Assembly: GCF_010365105.1 (NCBI RefSeq)
Contig: NZ_JAAFGZ010000032.1
Span: forward strand, 1 to 39,284
DNA from: Polaromonas sp.
GTDB lineage: Bacteria > Pseudomonadota > Gammaproteobacteria > Burkholderiales > Burkholderiaceae_C
Length of the DNA: 39,284 nt
Direction of reading: 5' to 3'
Position 1 is the first letter of the stretch. Every line of letters begins with the position of its first letter. A program made the translations under genes and the position numbers. A model generated the notes under the pieces. The model searched no databases, was not told the origin of the DNA, and worked only from the letters and a program-made list of their open reading frames with translations. Of this stretch, positions 1-8,006 are shown piece by piece.

Positions 1-26
1 CGCTGTGTTCGGCCGGTTCATCCCGT

Positions 27-88
27 CGGTCACGATCAGCGGAATGACCGGTCACGATGCCGGAATCATCGGTCACGATCACCGGAAT
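27..88. repeat. Tandem imperfect repeats, likely IS21-family end
   Basis: Three direct repeats of the form CGGTCACGAT-N2..3-CGGAAT lie at 27-45, 49-66 and 70-88, spaced 22 and 21 bases apart. Several such repeats are typical of the ends of IS21-family elements, where the transposase binds multiple sites. No istA or istB reading frame is visible in the window, so this is either the end of an element whose body lies to the left or a leftover end. The family call rests on the repeat style only. Confidence 0.5.
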
Positions 89-188
89 ACGCACTTAAGG
101 ATGATATGGACTGCAGATTGCCTTGTGGCTGATGGAAGCGGGCAGCGCAACCGGGTTGCGGATAATCCGGGATTTATCAAGAAGACCC

Positions 189-410
189 ATGGAACAAGAA
201 CAACCTGAACCGATTGAGGAATACGTCCCCGGCGTAGCCAATGGCCGGCATTACATGGCCAGGCTATCTCACCTGCCTGATGGGCCCTGGCGCATTGATG
301 TCATTCACGTGGATTCGCTGGCGCCCTTGCACGGCAGCGAATCCACCTGGGCCACGCGTGAAGAGGCTGCGCACGCTGCCGACAAGCAGGTTGCCGCCCT
401 GGCTTGTTGA
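189..410 (+). CDS. Small hypothetical protein (73 aa)
   Basis: The frame begins MEQEQPEPIEEYVPG and ends AADKQVAALAC. It is acidic at the N-terminus and has no membrane segment or signal peptide. The ATG at 189 was preferred over an upstream in-frame codon at 123 because the residues before it read like non-coding DNA and overlap the region next to the IS-like repeats. I do not recognise the family. The alternation of hydrophobic and charged residues (RLSHLPDGPWRIDVIHVDSL) looks like a small folded protein. It stands alone, with about 360 bases before the next gene. It may be a passenger left beside the IS21-like end. Confidence 0.5.
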   Translation: MEQEQPEPIEEYVPGVANGRHYMARLSHLPDGPWRIDVIHVDSLAPLHGSESTWATREEAAHAADKQVAALAC

Positions 411-774
411 GGCCGGTACATTTTTAGGCATACCTGCGTTGGGCTGACCGACTTCAATTCCCCGTGAAACCGCCAGATGCCAAGACAACGCTCACTGTTT
501 CTCAGGCGGGCATCCAAACGGCGATGCCAAGGTGCTGCATGTTCGGGCTCTGATCCAGTCGCACAGATGGGCCAACGCCTGCTCGGGCGCCCAAGCAACT
601 TTGTTCATGCCGTTGCGCCTTGACGCCGTCCAAGCGCAACGGCATGAGTTTTTAATTGTTTCCCTTTCATGCCAGCATGATGACCGTCATCAACAGAGGT
701 TTTCCCTTTGTCGACAACAAGTTACCTTGAATTTTCAATACAGGTAAATGAGAAAAATTCACCTCAAGCACATG
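411..774. other. Intergenic region with one strong hairpin
   Basis: I see no convincing coding frame in this stretch; the short open frames read as shadows. It holds the hairpin at 606-653, which is listed separately. The part just before the DUF6088 gene is richer in A and T (around 645-750) and could carry its promoter, but no clear -35/-10 pair stands out. Confidence 0.5.
606..653 (+). terminator. Rho-independent terminator-like hairpin
   Basis: A perfect 13-base inverted repeat (CATGCCGTTGCGC at 606-618 and its complement at 634-646) encloses a 15-base loop and is followed closely by a run of T at 649-653. The stem is GC-rich and the T run is on the plus strand, so it could stop transcription coming from the left. 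The nearest plus-strand gene ends about 200 bases earlier. The long perfect stem could instead be the mark of a small mobile repeat. Confidence 0.55.
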
Positions 775-1176
775 ATGAACATCACTGAACGGATCAAACG
801 CTCCGTGGTCAACCGCGACGGTGGCGTTTTCCTGCGCGCTGAGTTCGTGCGCTTTGGCAGTCCGGCCCAGGTTGGCCACGCGTTGAGCCAACTCACCCGC
901 GAAGGCGCATTGGTCCGGCGCAGATTGGGCATTGATGCCAAAGCCAAGCCCAGCGTGCTCACCGGCAAACCCATCCCAATCCGGCCGCTGGAAGTGCTGG
1001 CGCCCGAGGTCTTGAAGAAACTGGGCATCACGGTCACGCCCAGCCGCTTGACCCAGGACTACAACGCCGGCCGCAGCACCCAACTGCCTTGCAGAATCGT
1101 CCTCAACACCGGCAAGCACCGCATTGCCCGCAAACTGAGTTTCAACGGCAAAGCGGTCCAGTACGAACGCGCATGA
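775..1176 (+). CDS. DUF6088 / AbiEi-like antitoxin
   Basis: This 133-residue protein (MNITERIKRSVVNRDGG...) resembles the DUF6088 family, usually found beside AbiEii nucleotidyltransferases and thought to be the antitoxin and autorepressor of type IV toxin-antitoxin pairs. The N-terminal half (RAEFVRFGSPAQVGHALSQL) looks like a winged helix-turn-helix. The second half carries the family stretches KPSVLTGKPIPIRPLEVLAPE and PSRLTQDYNAGRSTQLP. In-frame ATGs also exist at 748 and 772; 775 gives the usual N-terminus. Its TGA overlaps the ATG of the next gene (ATGA at 1173-1176), which implies translational coupling. The partner toxin appears internally deleted, so the pair may no longer be active. 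Confidence 0.75.
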   Translation: MNITERIKRSVVNRDGGVFLRAEFVRFGSPAQVGHALSQLTREGALVRRRLGIDAKAKPSVLTGKPIPIRPLEVLAPEVLKKLGITVTPSRLTQDYNAGRSTQLPCRIVLNTGKHRIARKLSFNGKAVQYERA

Positions 1177-1682
1177 GGACATTGCACCCAGCGCGTCTCG
1201 AACTGATCGACGCACTCGTCGCCGAAACGGCGCTAGGAGGCATCACCGCCGGCCTGCTGGAAAAGGACGAACACCTGACGGATGCACTACGAGCCTTGTT
1301 GGCGCTGCCGCTAGATGGCCTGTCTCTCGCGTTTTGCGGAGGCACCAGCCTGTCCAAGGCGCATGGTCTCATCAAACACCTGTCCGAAGATGCTGATCTG
1401 AAAATCGTGCTGCCAACAGACGCGCAAGCGCTCTTCAAAACACAACTGCGTAAACGGATGTCCGAACTCAAGCGCGCTCTGCTTTCCCTGATCTACGGGA
1501 ACTCCACACCGGAATTCAACGAAGCTTTTGCTGGTTTTGAAAGAGTGGCGTTGGCATTCCTGGCATCGCTTCAGAAGCTGGACGAGGCAACAATGCGCCA
1601 TTTCTATTTGGGACAAATGCGACATTACTATTTAGCGCCTACAGAATTAATATTCCACGATATTTCTTATGTTAAGTTTTAA
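1173..1682 (+). CDS. AbiEii-type nucleotidyltransferase toxin, internally shortened
   Basis: The N-terminal part carries the nucleotidyltransferase motif of the AbiEii/AbiGii family: SLAFCGGTSLSKAHGLIK followed by SEDADLKIVL. Family members transfer nucleotides to an RNA target, with the upstream gene as antitoxin. The product is 169 residues, whereas family members are usually about 250-300. After RKRMSELKRALL it passes directly to LIYGNSTPEFNEAFAGFERVALAFL, which looks like the family's C-terminal end. The central region therefore seems to be missing in frame. The start at 1173 overlaps the antitoxin stop; the longer frame from 1089 reads out of the antitoxin gene. It is probably inactive. 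The toxin call is solid and the deletion is inferred. Confidence 0.65.
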   Translation: MRTLHPARLELIDALVAETALGGITAGLLEKDEHLTDALRALLALPLDGLSLAFCGGTSLSKAHGLIKHLSEDADLKIVLPTDAQALFKTQLRKRMSELKRALLSLIYGNSTPEFNEAFAGFERVALAFLASLQKLDEATMRHFYLGQMRHYYLAPTELIFHDISYVKF

Positions 1683-1837
1683 TGCCGGACGGATTATATA
1701 CGGTTTCAAAATGGTGGCTTCCGCATGGCCTGCTGGCGCTTGACCAAGCAAACATTCCTATGTTTGCCATCCAGCCGAGCAACTACCCTGCTGGGACACT
1801 CAATCTAAGATCAATTCGAGCACTGCTTTCGGTCTGA
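1682..1837 (+). CDS. Possible small coupled ORF (51 aa)
   Basis: An ATG overlaps the stop of the shortened AbiEii gene (TAATG) and opens a 51-codon frame (MPDGLYTVSKWWLPHGLLAL...). Its composition is not obviously that of shadow sequence, but I recognise no family. It could be a remnant of the toxin-antitoxin cassette or chance. Confidence 0.2.
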   Translation: MPDGLYTVSKWWLPHGLLALDQANIPMFAIQPSNYPAGTLNLRSIRALLSV

Positions 1838-2391
1838 CCCGTTCTGGGCTTGGCAGGTGACGCCTAAAAAACAGGCAACGCATGTTCGCTTTGCCTAATC
1901 GATTGGTAAGCCCTTTTTCCTACAAGCCACAAAAAAGTAGCAGTTCTGCAAGTTGAGGCAATTCATCCGTGCATAGCTGGCGTATCCAGAACGCCTTTTG
2001 GTTTTCATGCGAAATCGTCCCAAATTACTGAAATTCAGTGACACATCTCGAATACCTCAGCATCAAAAACAGGGTCAATCCATTTATTCTGATGATCAAA
2101 CTCCTGATTAACGTTTCACGCACCGCCTGTGCTGAGTTTGAGTAATGAAGCGGGGCTGCGTAAGGTCAGTTTGTAATGAGAATTAGAATTTTCTAGCGAC
2201 ATTGACATTCGGAAAGTTGCACATCGTGTGCATAGAAATCGGCATACTGGGAACACCCACGATACGGACTGCCGTGCGCAAGAGGTGCGGCTCGACCGGA
2301 TCGAAAGTGAAGTAGGAAGATGTCCAACCAATTGGCTTGCCCACGAAAGCAACAAGCGGGAAATTGAATCGAGTTGCACATAGCCTGTCAA
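1838..2391. other. Non-coding, lower-GC stretch
   Basis: No gene is supported here. The base composition is more AT-rich than in the catabolic genes. It contains one copy of a 34-base dispersed repeat (1847-1880) and a small palindrome ACTGAA-A-TTCAGT (2027-2039). Two minus-strand frames at 2116-2391 and 2193-2381 have poor composition and no recognisable motif, so I treat them as spurious. Confidence 0.5.
1847..1880 (+). repeat. 34-base dispersed repeat, copy 1
   Basis: This stretch matches 15509-15542 at 30 of 34 positions, with a shared core of GCCTAAAAAAC. All four differences are transitions. Both copies lie in non-coding DNA beside broken genes. Function unknown. Confidence 0.55.
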
Positions 2392-3312
2392 CTAAAGGGG
2401 TACCAAGCTGTCCTGACGGTGATCAATTTTTGTCCGTGCCTTGTCCAGCAAAAACTCAATGCAGGTGCGCACGGCGCGCGTCTGGTGCCGGTTAGGCATG
2501 TACAGCAGGTACATGCGCGTGCCGAAAATACTCAGGCGATAGTCATCCAGGGTGGTCAATACCTCGCCGGACTCAATTGCGTCCATCACCACATAGTCGG
2601 GCACCAGGCCCAGCCCCAGGCCCGCCAGGATACCCTGGCGCAGGAACGGAAAGTGCTCGGAAATCAGCGTGGGCTCCAGCATGACCTCGTGGCGTTCGTC
2701 GCCCCGGTAGGCGCGCAGGCGCAGCTGCTGGCCCACCACGCCGGAGGTGATCAGTGGCGTGGTGCGCAACTGCTCCAGCCCGGTGGGCAGGCCATGCTGC
2801 TGCGCAAACCCGCGTGAGGCGCAGGCCAGATAACGCACGCTGCCCAGCTCACGCGCGACCAAGGCGGGCGGTGGCTCGGGCATCACGCGAATGGAAATGT
2901 CCACTTCGTCCCGCAGGTTGTCGGCCCGGTTTTCAAACAGCACGTCCAGCACGATGCCGGGGTACTGGCGCTTGAACTCGATCAGCCAGTCGGACATCAC
3001 CATCTCCCCATAGCCGCTGGGCACGCTCAAGCCCACGCGTCCTTGCAGGCCCTGGCCCAGCGTGGTGATGGTTTCGCGCGCGGCCTGCATTTCATTCTGG
3101 ATGCTGCGGCCATGGGCGTACAAGCGCAGGCCGACTTCGGTGGGCTCGACGCGGCGCGTGGTGCGGCGCACCAGTTGCACGCCCACAGACTTTTCGAGCT
3201 GCTTGAGGTGGTAGCTGACGTTGGCTCGCGTCATCTTGAGCTTGCGAGCGGCCTGGCTCAGGTTGCCGGCGTCAATGATGTCGACCAACAAGGTTAGCGA
3301 AGCGAGATCCAT
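2392..3312 (-). CDS. LysR-family transcriptional regulator
   Basis: This 306-residue protein has the normal LysR length. An N-terminal winged helix-turn-helix (about residues 1-60; NLSQAARKLKMTRANVSYHLKQLE) is followed by a linker helix and a substrate-binding domain (about 90-295). It is transcribed away from the beta-oxidation operon that starts 117 bases to the right, the classic arrangement in which a LysR protein controls its divergent neighbour and itself. The shared gap holds the palindrome TTGACAGTCTGTCAA. The ATG at 3312 has no ribosome binding site and sits 6 bases after a plausible -10, so the message may be leaderless. The inducer is probably an intermediate of the neighbouring pathway (inference). 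Confidence 0.88.
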   Translation of the reverse strand: MDLASLTLLVDIIDAGNLSQAARKLKMTRANVSYHLKQLEKSVGVQLVRRTTRRVEPTEVGLRLYAHGRSIQNEMQAARETITTLGQGLQGRVGLSVPSGYGEMVMSDWLIEFKRQYPGIVLDVLFENRADNLRDEVDISIRVMPEPPPALVARELGSVRYLACASRGFAQQHGLPTGLEQLRTTPLITSGVVGQQLRLRAYRGDERHEVMLEPTLISEHFPFLRQGILAGLGLGLVPDYVVMDAIESGEVLTTLDDYRLSIFGTRMYLLYMPNRHQTRAVRTCIEFLLDKARTKIDHRQDSLVPL

Positions 3313-3318
3313 GAATTT

Positions 3319-3371
3319 TGTATAAAAATATTTGACAGTCTGTCAATTGTTTATGCCATTGTCAAGACAGT
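3319..3371. promoter_or_regulatory. Divergent promoter/operator with shared palindrome
   Basis: The perfect palindrome TTGACAG-T-CTGTCAA (3332-3346) contains a TTGACA -35 box on each strand and a LysR-type T-N11-A motif (3333-3345). On the minus strand, TTGACA is followed after 16 bases by TATACA (3324-3319). A second interrupted repeat, CTGTC/GACAG type, lies at about 3360-3371 (TTGTCAAGACAG). A regulator bound here would cover both -35 elements. The plus-strand -10 is less clear (TATGCC, about 3351). Confidence 0.65.
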
Positions 3372-3429
3372 TTTGCACAATCACAATGCGTTGAATAAAT
3401 TTTCATTCAATGAAACTGGAGACAAGCGC

Positions 3430-5550
3430 ATGAACACCGAAGCCACCCCTTCCGTGGTCACCACCACACGCCTGGGCCGCGTGCTGCTGGTGACCATCAA
3501 CCACCCTCCTGTCAATGCGCTCAGCGTGGATGTGCGCCGTGGCCTGCTGGCCGCCGTGCAAGAGGCGGACGCCGATGCCAGCGTGGCGGCGGTGTTGATC
3601 GTGGGCGCGGGCCGGGCCTTCATCGCCGGGGCGGACATTCGTGAATTTGGCAAGCCGTCCATGGCACCTTCGCTGCCCGAGGTGTGCAGCCGCCTTGAAG
3701 CCTGCCGCAAGCCTGTGGTGGTGGCGATCCACGGCCCGGCGCTGGGCGGCGGGCTGGAAGTGGCCCTGTCGGCGCACTACCGGCTGGCCATGCCGGATGC
3801 CCGGCTGGGCCTGCCCGAAGTGCTGCTGGGCCTGCTGCCCGGCGCCGGCGGCACCCAGCGCGCACCGCGCCTGATGGGCGTGAAGCCTGCGCTCGAAATG
3901 ATGCTCAGTGGCCGCCACCAGGGCGCCGGGGAAGCCCTGACCCTCGGGCTGGTCGACCGGCTGGGCGAAGGCCCTGACGTGCTGGCGGCGGGCCTGGCCT
4001 ATGCCGGCGAGCTGGTCGCCAGCGGCGCCGGTGTACGCCCCACCCGTGAGGCAGACGCAGCCCTGGCCGACAAACCTGCCAGCCAGGCCGCACTGGACGC
4101 ATTGAAGGCCGACACGGCCAAAAAAACGGCCGGCCTGTTCTCGCCGCTCAAGATCATCGAAGCCGTGCAGGGCGCGCTGGACCTGCCTTTTGACGAGGCC
4201 GTGGCGCTGGAGCGCCAGCTGTTCCTGCAGTGCCTCGACAGCCCGCAGCGCGCCGGCCTGATCCACGCCTTCTTTGCCGAGCGCGAGGTGGCCAAGTCGC
4301 CCGAGACGCGCAACGCCACGCCGCGCGCCATCGACAGCGTCGGCGTGATCGGCGGCGGCACCATGGGCGCCGGCATTGCCGTGGCCGTGCTGAACGCAGG
4401 TCTGCCCGTGACCATGGTCGAGCGCGACGATGCCGCCCTTGCCCGTGGCCGTGCCAATGTCGAGAAGGTGTATGACGGTATCGTGGCCAAGGGCCGCATG
4501 ACACCCGAGGTCAGGGCCGCCGTGATGGCCCGCTTCAGCGGCAGCACGTCGTATGACGCGCTGGCCCGGGCGGACCTGGTGATCGAGGCCGTGTTTGAGG
4601 AAATGGGCGTCAAGAAGGCGGTGTTTGCCGAACTGGACCGGGTGTGCAAGCCCGGCGCCGTGCTGGCCACCAACACCTCTTATCTCGACATCGACGAAAT
4701 TGCGGCCAGCGTATCGCGCCCGCAAGACGTGGTGGGCCTGCACTTCTTTTCGCCGGCCCACATCATGAAGCTGCTGGAGATCGTGGTGCCCGCCCAGGTC
4801 AGCGCCGATGTGGTGGCCACCGCGTTTGAGCTGGCCAAAAAGCTCAAGAAAGTGCCGGTGCGCGCCGGCGTGTGCGACGGCTTCATCGGCAACCGCATGC
4901 TGGCCGTGTACCGCGCCACCGCCGACCACATGCTCGAAGACGGCGCCTCGCCCTACCAGATCGATGCCGCCGCGCGCGAATTTGGCTACCCCATGGGGCC
5001 GTTCCAGGTGGCCGACCTGGCCGGGGGCGACATCGGCTGGGCCACGCGCAAGCGCAAGGCCGCCACGCGCGACCCCGAAGCGCGCTACGTACAGATTGCC
5101 GACCGACTCTGCGAGCGCGGCTGGTTCGGCCAGAAGACTGGCCGGGGTTACTACCTGTATCCCAAGGGCGCCCGGGTCGGAATACCGGACGACGAGGTGC
5201 TGGCCATCATCGAAGCCGAGCGCCAGCGCGCCGGCACCACGCCGCGCCCCTTCAGCAACCAGGACATCATGCGCCGCTACCTGGCGGCCATGGTCAACGA
5301 GGGCGCCAGGGTGGTGGCCGAGGGCATCGCCCTGCGCCCACTGGATGTGGACGTGACGCTGGTGCATGGCTACGGCTTCCCACGCTTTCGCGGCGGCCCC
5401 ATGAAGTACGCCGACACGGTCGGCCTGCCCACCATCCTGGCCGACATCCAGGCCTTCGCCCGGGAAGACCCGCTGTTCTGGCAACCCGCCCCGCTGCTGC
5501 TCCAGCTGATTGAAGAAGGCCGGGACTTCGACAGCCTCAACAAACCGTAA
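3430..5550 (+). CDS. Enoyl-CoA hydratase / 3-hydroxyacyl-CoA dehydrogenase fusion (PimF/FadB-like)
   Basis: This 706-residue bifunctional enzyme hydrates a trans-2-enoyl-CoA and oxidises the resulting 3-hydroxyacyl-CoA with NAD+. The N-terminal crotonase domain (about 1-190) shows the oxyanion-hole stretch [19 protein letters not shown] and [17 protein letters not shown] with both catalytic glutamates. The dehydrogenase domain starts near residue 300 with the NAD-binding [15 protein letters not shown], then [17 protein letters not shown] (about 435) and GFIGNRM, and ends with a duplicated C-terminal domain. The ATG at 3430 was chosen for its GGAGA site; an upstream in-frame codon at 3373 lies in the promoter. 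It is first in an operon resembling pimFABCDE of dicarboxylate degradation. The substrate chain is unknown. Confidence 0.9.
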   Translation: MNTEATPSVVTTTRLGRVLLVTINHPPVNALSVDVRRGLLAAVQEADADASVAAVLIVGAGRAFIAGADIREFGKPSMAPSLPEVCSRLEACRKPVVVAIHGPALGGGLEVALSAHYRLAMPDARLGLPEVLLGLLPGAGGTQRAPRLMGVKPALEMMLSGRHQGAGEALTLGLVDRLGEGPDVLAAGLAYAGELVASGAGVRPTREADAALADKPASQAALDALKADTAKKTAGLFSPLKIIEAVQGALDLPFDEAVALERQLFLQCLDSPQRAGLIHAFFAEREVAKSPETRNATPRAIDSVGVIGGGTMGAGIAVAVLNAGLPVTMVERDDAALARGRANVEKVYDGIVAKGRMTPEVRAAVMARFSGSTSYDALARADLVIEAVFEEMGVKKAVFAELDRVCKPGAVLATNTSYLDIDEIAASVSRPQDVVGLHFFSPAHIMKLLEIVVPAQVSADVVATAFELAKKLKKVPVRAGVCDGFIGNRMLAVYRATADHMLEDGASPYQIDAAAREFGYPMGPFQVADLAGGDIGWATRKRKAATRDPEARYVQIADRLCERGWFGQKTGRGYYLYPKGARVGIPDDEVLAIIEAERQRAGTTPRPFSNQDIMRRYLAAMVNEGARVVAEGIALRPLDVDVTLVHGYGFPRFRGGPMKYADTVGLPTILADIQAFAREDPLFWQPAPLLLQLIEEGRDFDSLNKP

Positions 5551-5575
5551 CTTTCACCCTCAGGAGACCCCCGCC

Positions 5576-6763
5576 ATGCGTGAAGCCGTCATCGTATCCA
5601 CCGCCCGCACCCCCCTGACCAAGGCCCACCGGGGCGAGTTCAACAGCGTCAGTGGCGCCACCCTGGCCTCGTTCGCCGTCAAGGCCGCCGTCGAGCGCGC
5701 CGGCATCGACCCCGGCCTGATCGAGGACGCCATCCTCGGCTGCGGCTACCCCGAAGGGCGCTCCGGGCGCAACATCGCACGCGCCAGCGTGATCCGCGCC
5801 GGCCTGCCCCTGAGCATCGCGGGCGCCACGGTCAGCCGCTTTTGCGCCTCGGGCCTTCAGGCGGTGGCCATGGCCGCCAGCCGCATCATCGTGGACGGTG
5901 CCCCGGCCATGATTGCCGGCGGCGTGGAAAGTATCTCGGGCATCCGACGCAGTGAGGGCAGCGGCGTCGACAGCGGCATCGACCCCTGGATCAACGCGCA
6001 CAAACCCGAGTTGTACATGGCGATGATCGAGACCGCCGACATCGTGGCCAGCCGCTACGGCATCAGCCGCGAGGCGCAGGACCGCTTCTCGGTCGAGAGC
6101 CAGCGTAAAACCGCCGAAGCGCAGGCGGCTGGCCGCTTCCAGGACGAGATCATCTCCGTGACCACCACCATGGCCGTCACGAACAAGGACACCCAGGAAG
6201 TCACGCACCAGGACGTGACGATCGACCACGACACCTGCAACCGCGCCGGCACCACTTATGAGTCCCTGGCCAAGCTGGCGCCGGTGCGCGGCACCGGCCA
6301 GTTCATCACCGCCGGCAACGCCTCGCAACTGTCCGACGGCGCCTCGGCCTGCGTGCTGATGGAAGCCCGGGAAGCGGCGCGACTGGGCCTGCAACCCCTG
6401 GGCGCCTTTCGCGGCATGGCCGTGGCCGGCTGCGAGCCCGATGAAATGGGCATTGGCCCCGTGTTCGCCGTGCCCAGGCTCTTGGCCCGCCATGGCTTGA
6501 CGGTGGACGACATCGACCTGTGGGAGCTCAACGAAGCCTTTGCCTCGCAGGCCCTCTACTGCCAGCAAACGCTGGGCATTCCCGACGAGCGCCTGAACGT
6601 CAACGGCGGCGCGGTGTCGATCGGCCACCCGTTTGGCATGACCGGCGCGCGCCTGGTGGGCCATGTGCTGCTGGAAGGCCGTCGCCGCAAGGCCAGGTAC
6701 GCGGTCGTGACCATGTGCATTGCCGGCGGCATGGGCGCCGCCGGTTTGTTTGAAATTTTCTGA
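5576..6763 (+). CDS. Acetyl-CoA C-acyltransferase (thiolase, PimB-like)
   Basis: This thiolase of 395 residues cleaves a 3-oxoacyl-CoA with CoA to give acetyl-CoA and a shortened acyl-CoA, the last step of each beta-oxidation round. The nucleophilic cysteine is Cys90 in [15 protein letters not shown]. The catalytic histidine lies in [17 protein letters not shown] (about 350) and the second cysteine in [16 protein letters not shown] near the end. The start at 5576 has AGGAGA ten bases before it; the longer frame from 5510 overlaps the previous gene. It follows the hydratase/dehydrogenase gene by 25 bases, consistent with one transcript. Confidence 0.92.
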   Translation: MREAVIVSTARTPLTKAHRGEFNSVSGATLASFAVKAAVERAGIDPGLIEDAILGCGYPEGRSGRNIARASVIRAGLPLSIAGATVSRFCASGLQAVAMAASRIIVDGAPAMIAGGVESISGIRRSEGSGVDSGIDPWINAHKPELYMAMIETADIVASRYGISREAQDRFSVESQRKTAEAQAAGRFQDEIISVTTTMAVTNKDTQEVTHQDVTIDHDTCNRAGTTYESLAKLAPVRGTGQFITAGNASQLSDGASACVLMEAREAARLGLQPLGAFRGMAVAGCEPDEMGIGPVFAVPRLLARHGLTVDDIDLWELNEAFASQALYCQQTLGIPDERLNVNGGAVSIGHPFGMTGARLVGHVLLEGRRRKARYAVVTMCIAGGMGAAGLFEIF

Positions 6764-6783
6764 AAAAAGACGGAGACATCGCC

Positions 6784-7980
6784 ATGGACCTGAGTTTTAC
6801 CCCCGAAGAACAGGCGTTCCGCGCCGAAGTGCAGCGCTTCCTCGCCGACAAGGTGCCGGCCCGACTGACCGCCAGGGTGCAGGGCGGCAAGCACCTGGGA
6901 AAGGCCGACCTGCAAGCCTGGCATGCGCTGCTGAACGACCAGGGCTGGCTGGCCAGCCACTGGCCCGAGCAATACGGCGGACCCGGCTGGAACACCGTGC
7001 AGAAGTTCATCTTTGACCACGAGTGCGCCCTGGCCCATGCGCCCCGCACCATTCCCTTCGGCGTCAACATGCTGGGCCCGGTGCTGATCAAGTACGGCAA
7101 CGAAGCCCAGAAGCAGCACTGGCTGCCGCGCATCCTCAGCGGTGCCGACTGGTGGTGCCAGGGCTATTCCGAGCCGGGTGCCGGCTCCGACCTGGCGTCG
7201 GTCAAGACCAGCGCGGTGCGCAGCGGCGACCACTACCTCGTCAACGGCCAGAAGACCTGGACGACGCTGGGCCAGCATGCCAACATGATCTTTTGCCTGG
7301 TGCGCACCGACCGCGACGTCAAGCCGCAGGAAGGCATCAGCTTTTTGCTCATCGACATGGCCACGCCCGGCGTGGAGGTGCGGCCCATCATCACGCTCGA
7401 CGGCGAGCACGAGGTGAACGAGGTCTTCTTCACCGACGTGAAGGTGCCGGTCGACAACCTGGTGGGCCAGGAGAACCAGGGCTGGACCTGTGCCAAGTAC
7501 CTGCTGACCTACGAGCGCACCAACATCGCGGGCGTGGGCTTTTCCGATGCCGCGCTGGCACGCCTCAAGGTGATCGCGGCCAGGACCCTGAAAAACGGCC
7601 ACCCCCTGGCGCGCGACCCGCTGTTCGCCGCGCGCCTGGCGCGGGTGGAGATAGACCTGGAAAACATGAAGACCACCAACCTGCGCGTGATCACCGCCGT
7701 GGCAGGGGGCGGTGCACCGGGCGCCGAAAGCTCCATGCTCAAGATCCGCGGCACGGAGATTCGCCAGGAACTGACCGCCTTGACCCGCCGCGCCATGGGT
7801 CCCTACGCCCTGCCCTTCATCGAGGAATCGCTGCAGGAAGGCGACGACCAGGCCGGCGTGGGCCCGCAGGAGGCCGCCTCGGCTGCGGCCCAGTATTTCA
7901 ACAACCGCAAGCTGTCGATTTTCGGCGGCTCCAATGAAATCCAGAAGAACATCATCTCCAAGATGATCCTGGGCCTGTAA
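6784..7980 (+). CDS. Acyl-CoA dehydrogenase, large subunit type (PimC-like)
   Basis: This FAD-dependent enzyme of 398 residues introduces the trans-2 double bond into an acyl-CoA. The family pattern is clear: helical N-terminus (MDLSFTPEEQAFRAEVQRFL), the beta-domain stretch CQGYSEPGAGSDLASVKT, NGQKTWTTLGQHA, and the C-terminal FGGSNEIQKNIISKMILGL. At the position where medium-chain enzymes have the catalytic Glu (YEG), this one has FGG, so the base must lie elsewhere or on the partner. A second dehydrogenase gene follows by 26 bases. Paired genes of this kind often form alpha2-beta2 enzymes, as in PimC/PimD or actinobacterial FadE pairs. The pairing is inferred from order. Confidence 0.9.
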   Translation: MDLSFTPEEQAFRAEVQRFLADKVPARLTARVQGGKHLGKADLQAWHALLNDQGWLASHWPEQYGGPGWNTVQKFIFDHECALAHAPRTIPFGVNMLGPVLIKYGNEAQKQHWLPRILSGADWWCQGYSEPGAGSDLASVKTSAVRSGDHYLVNGQKTWTTLGQHANMIFCLVRTDRDVKPQEGISFLLIDMATPGVEVRPIITLDGEHEVNEVFFTDVKVPVDNLVGQENQGWTCAKYLLTYERTNIAGVGFSDAALARLKVIAARTLKNGHPLARDPLFAARLARVEIDLENMKTTNLRVITAVAGGGAPGAESSMLKIRGTEIRQELTALTRRAMGPYALPFIEESLQEGDDQAGVGPQEAASAAAQYFNNRKLSIFGGSNEIQKNIISKMILGL

Positions 7981-8006
7981 AGCACAGCACTGACGAGGAC
8001 CCCACC

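Noticed and set aside
2227..2241. 15-base exact match (TGTGCATAGAAATCG) to the fic operator region at 26325-26339
   Set aside because: A 15-base match is expected about once by chance in a window this long, and the palindrome arm is not completed here.
2116..2391. Minus-strand frames that could be a small gene downstream of the LysR gene
   Set aside because: Ser/Arg/Cys-rich, no ribosome site, no recognisable family; more likely non-coding.
3403..5484. Very long minus-strand open frame (693 aa) opposite the hydratase/dehydrogenase gene
   Set aside because: It is Gly/Ala/His/Arg-rich with no domain and lies opposite a clear enzyme gene. In high-GC DNA long antisense frames are expected.
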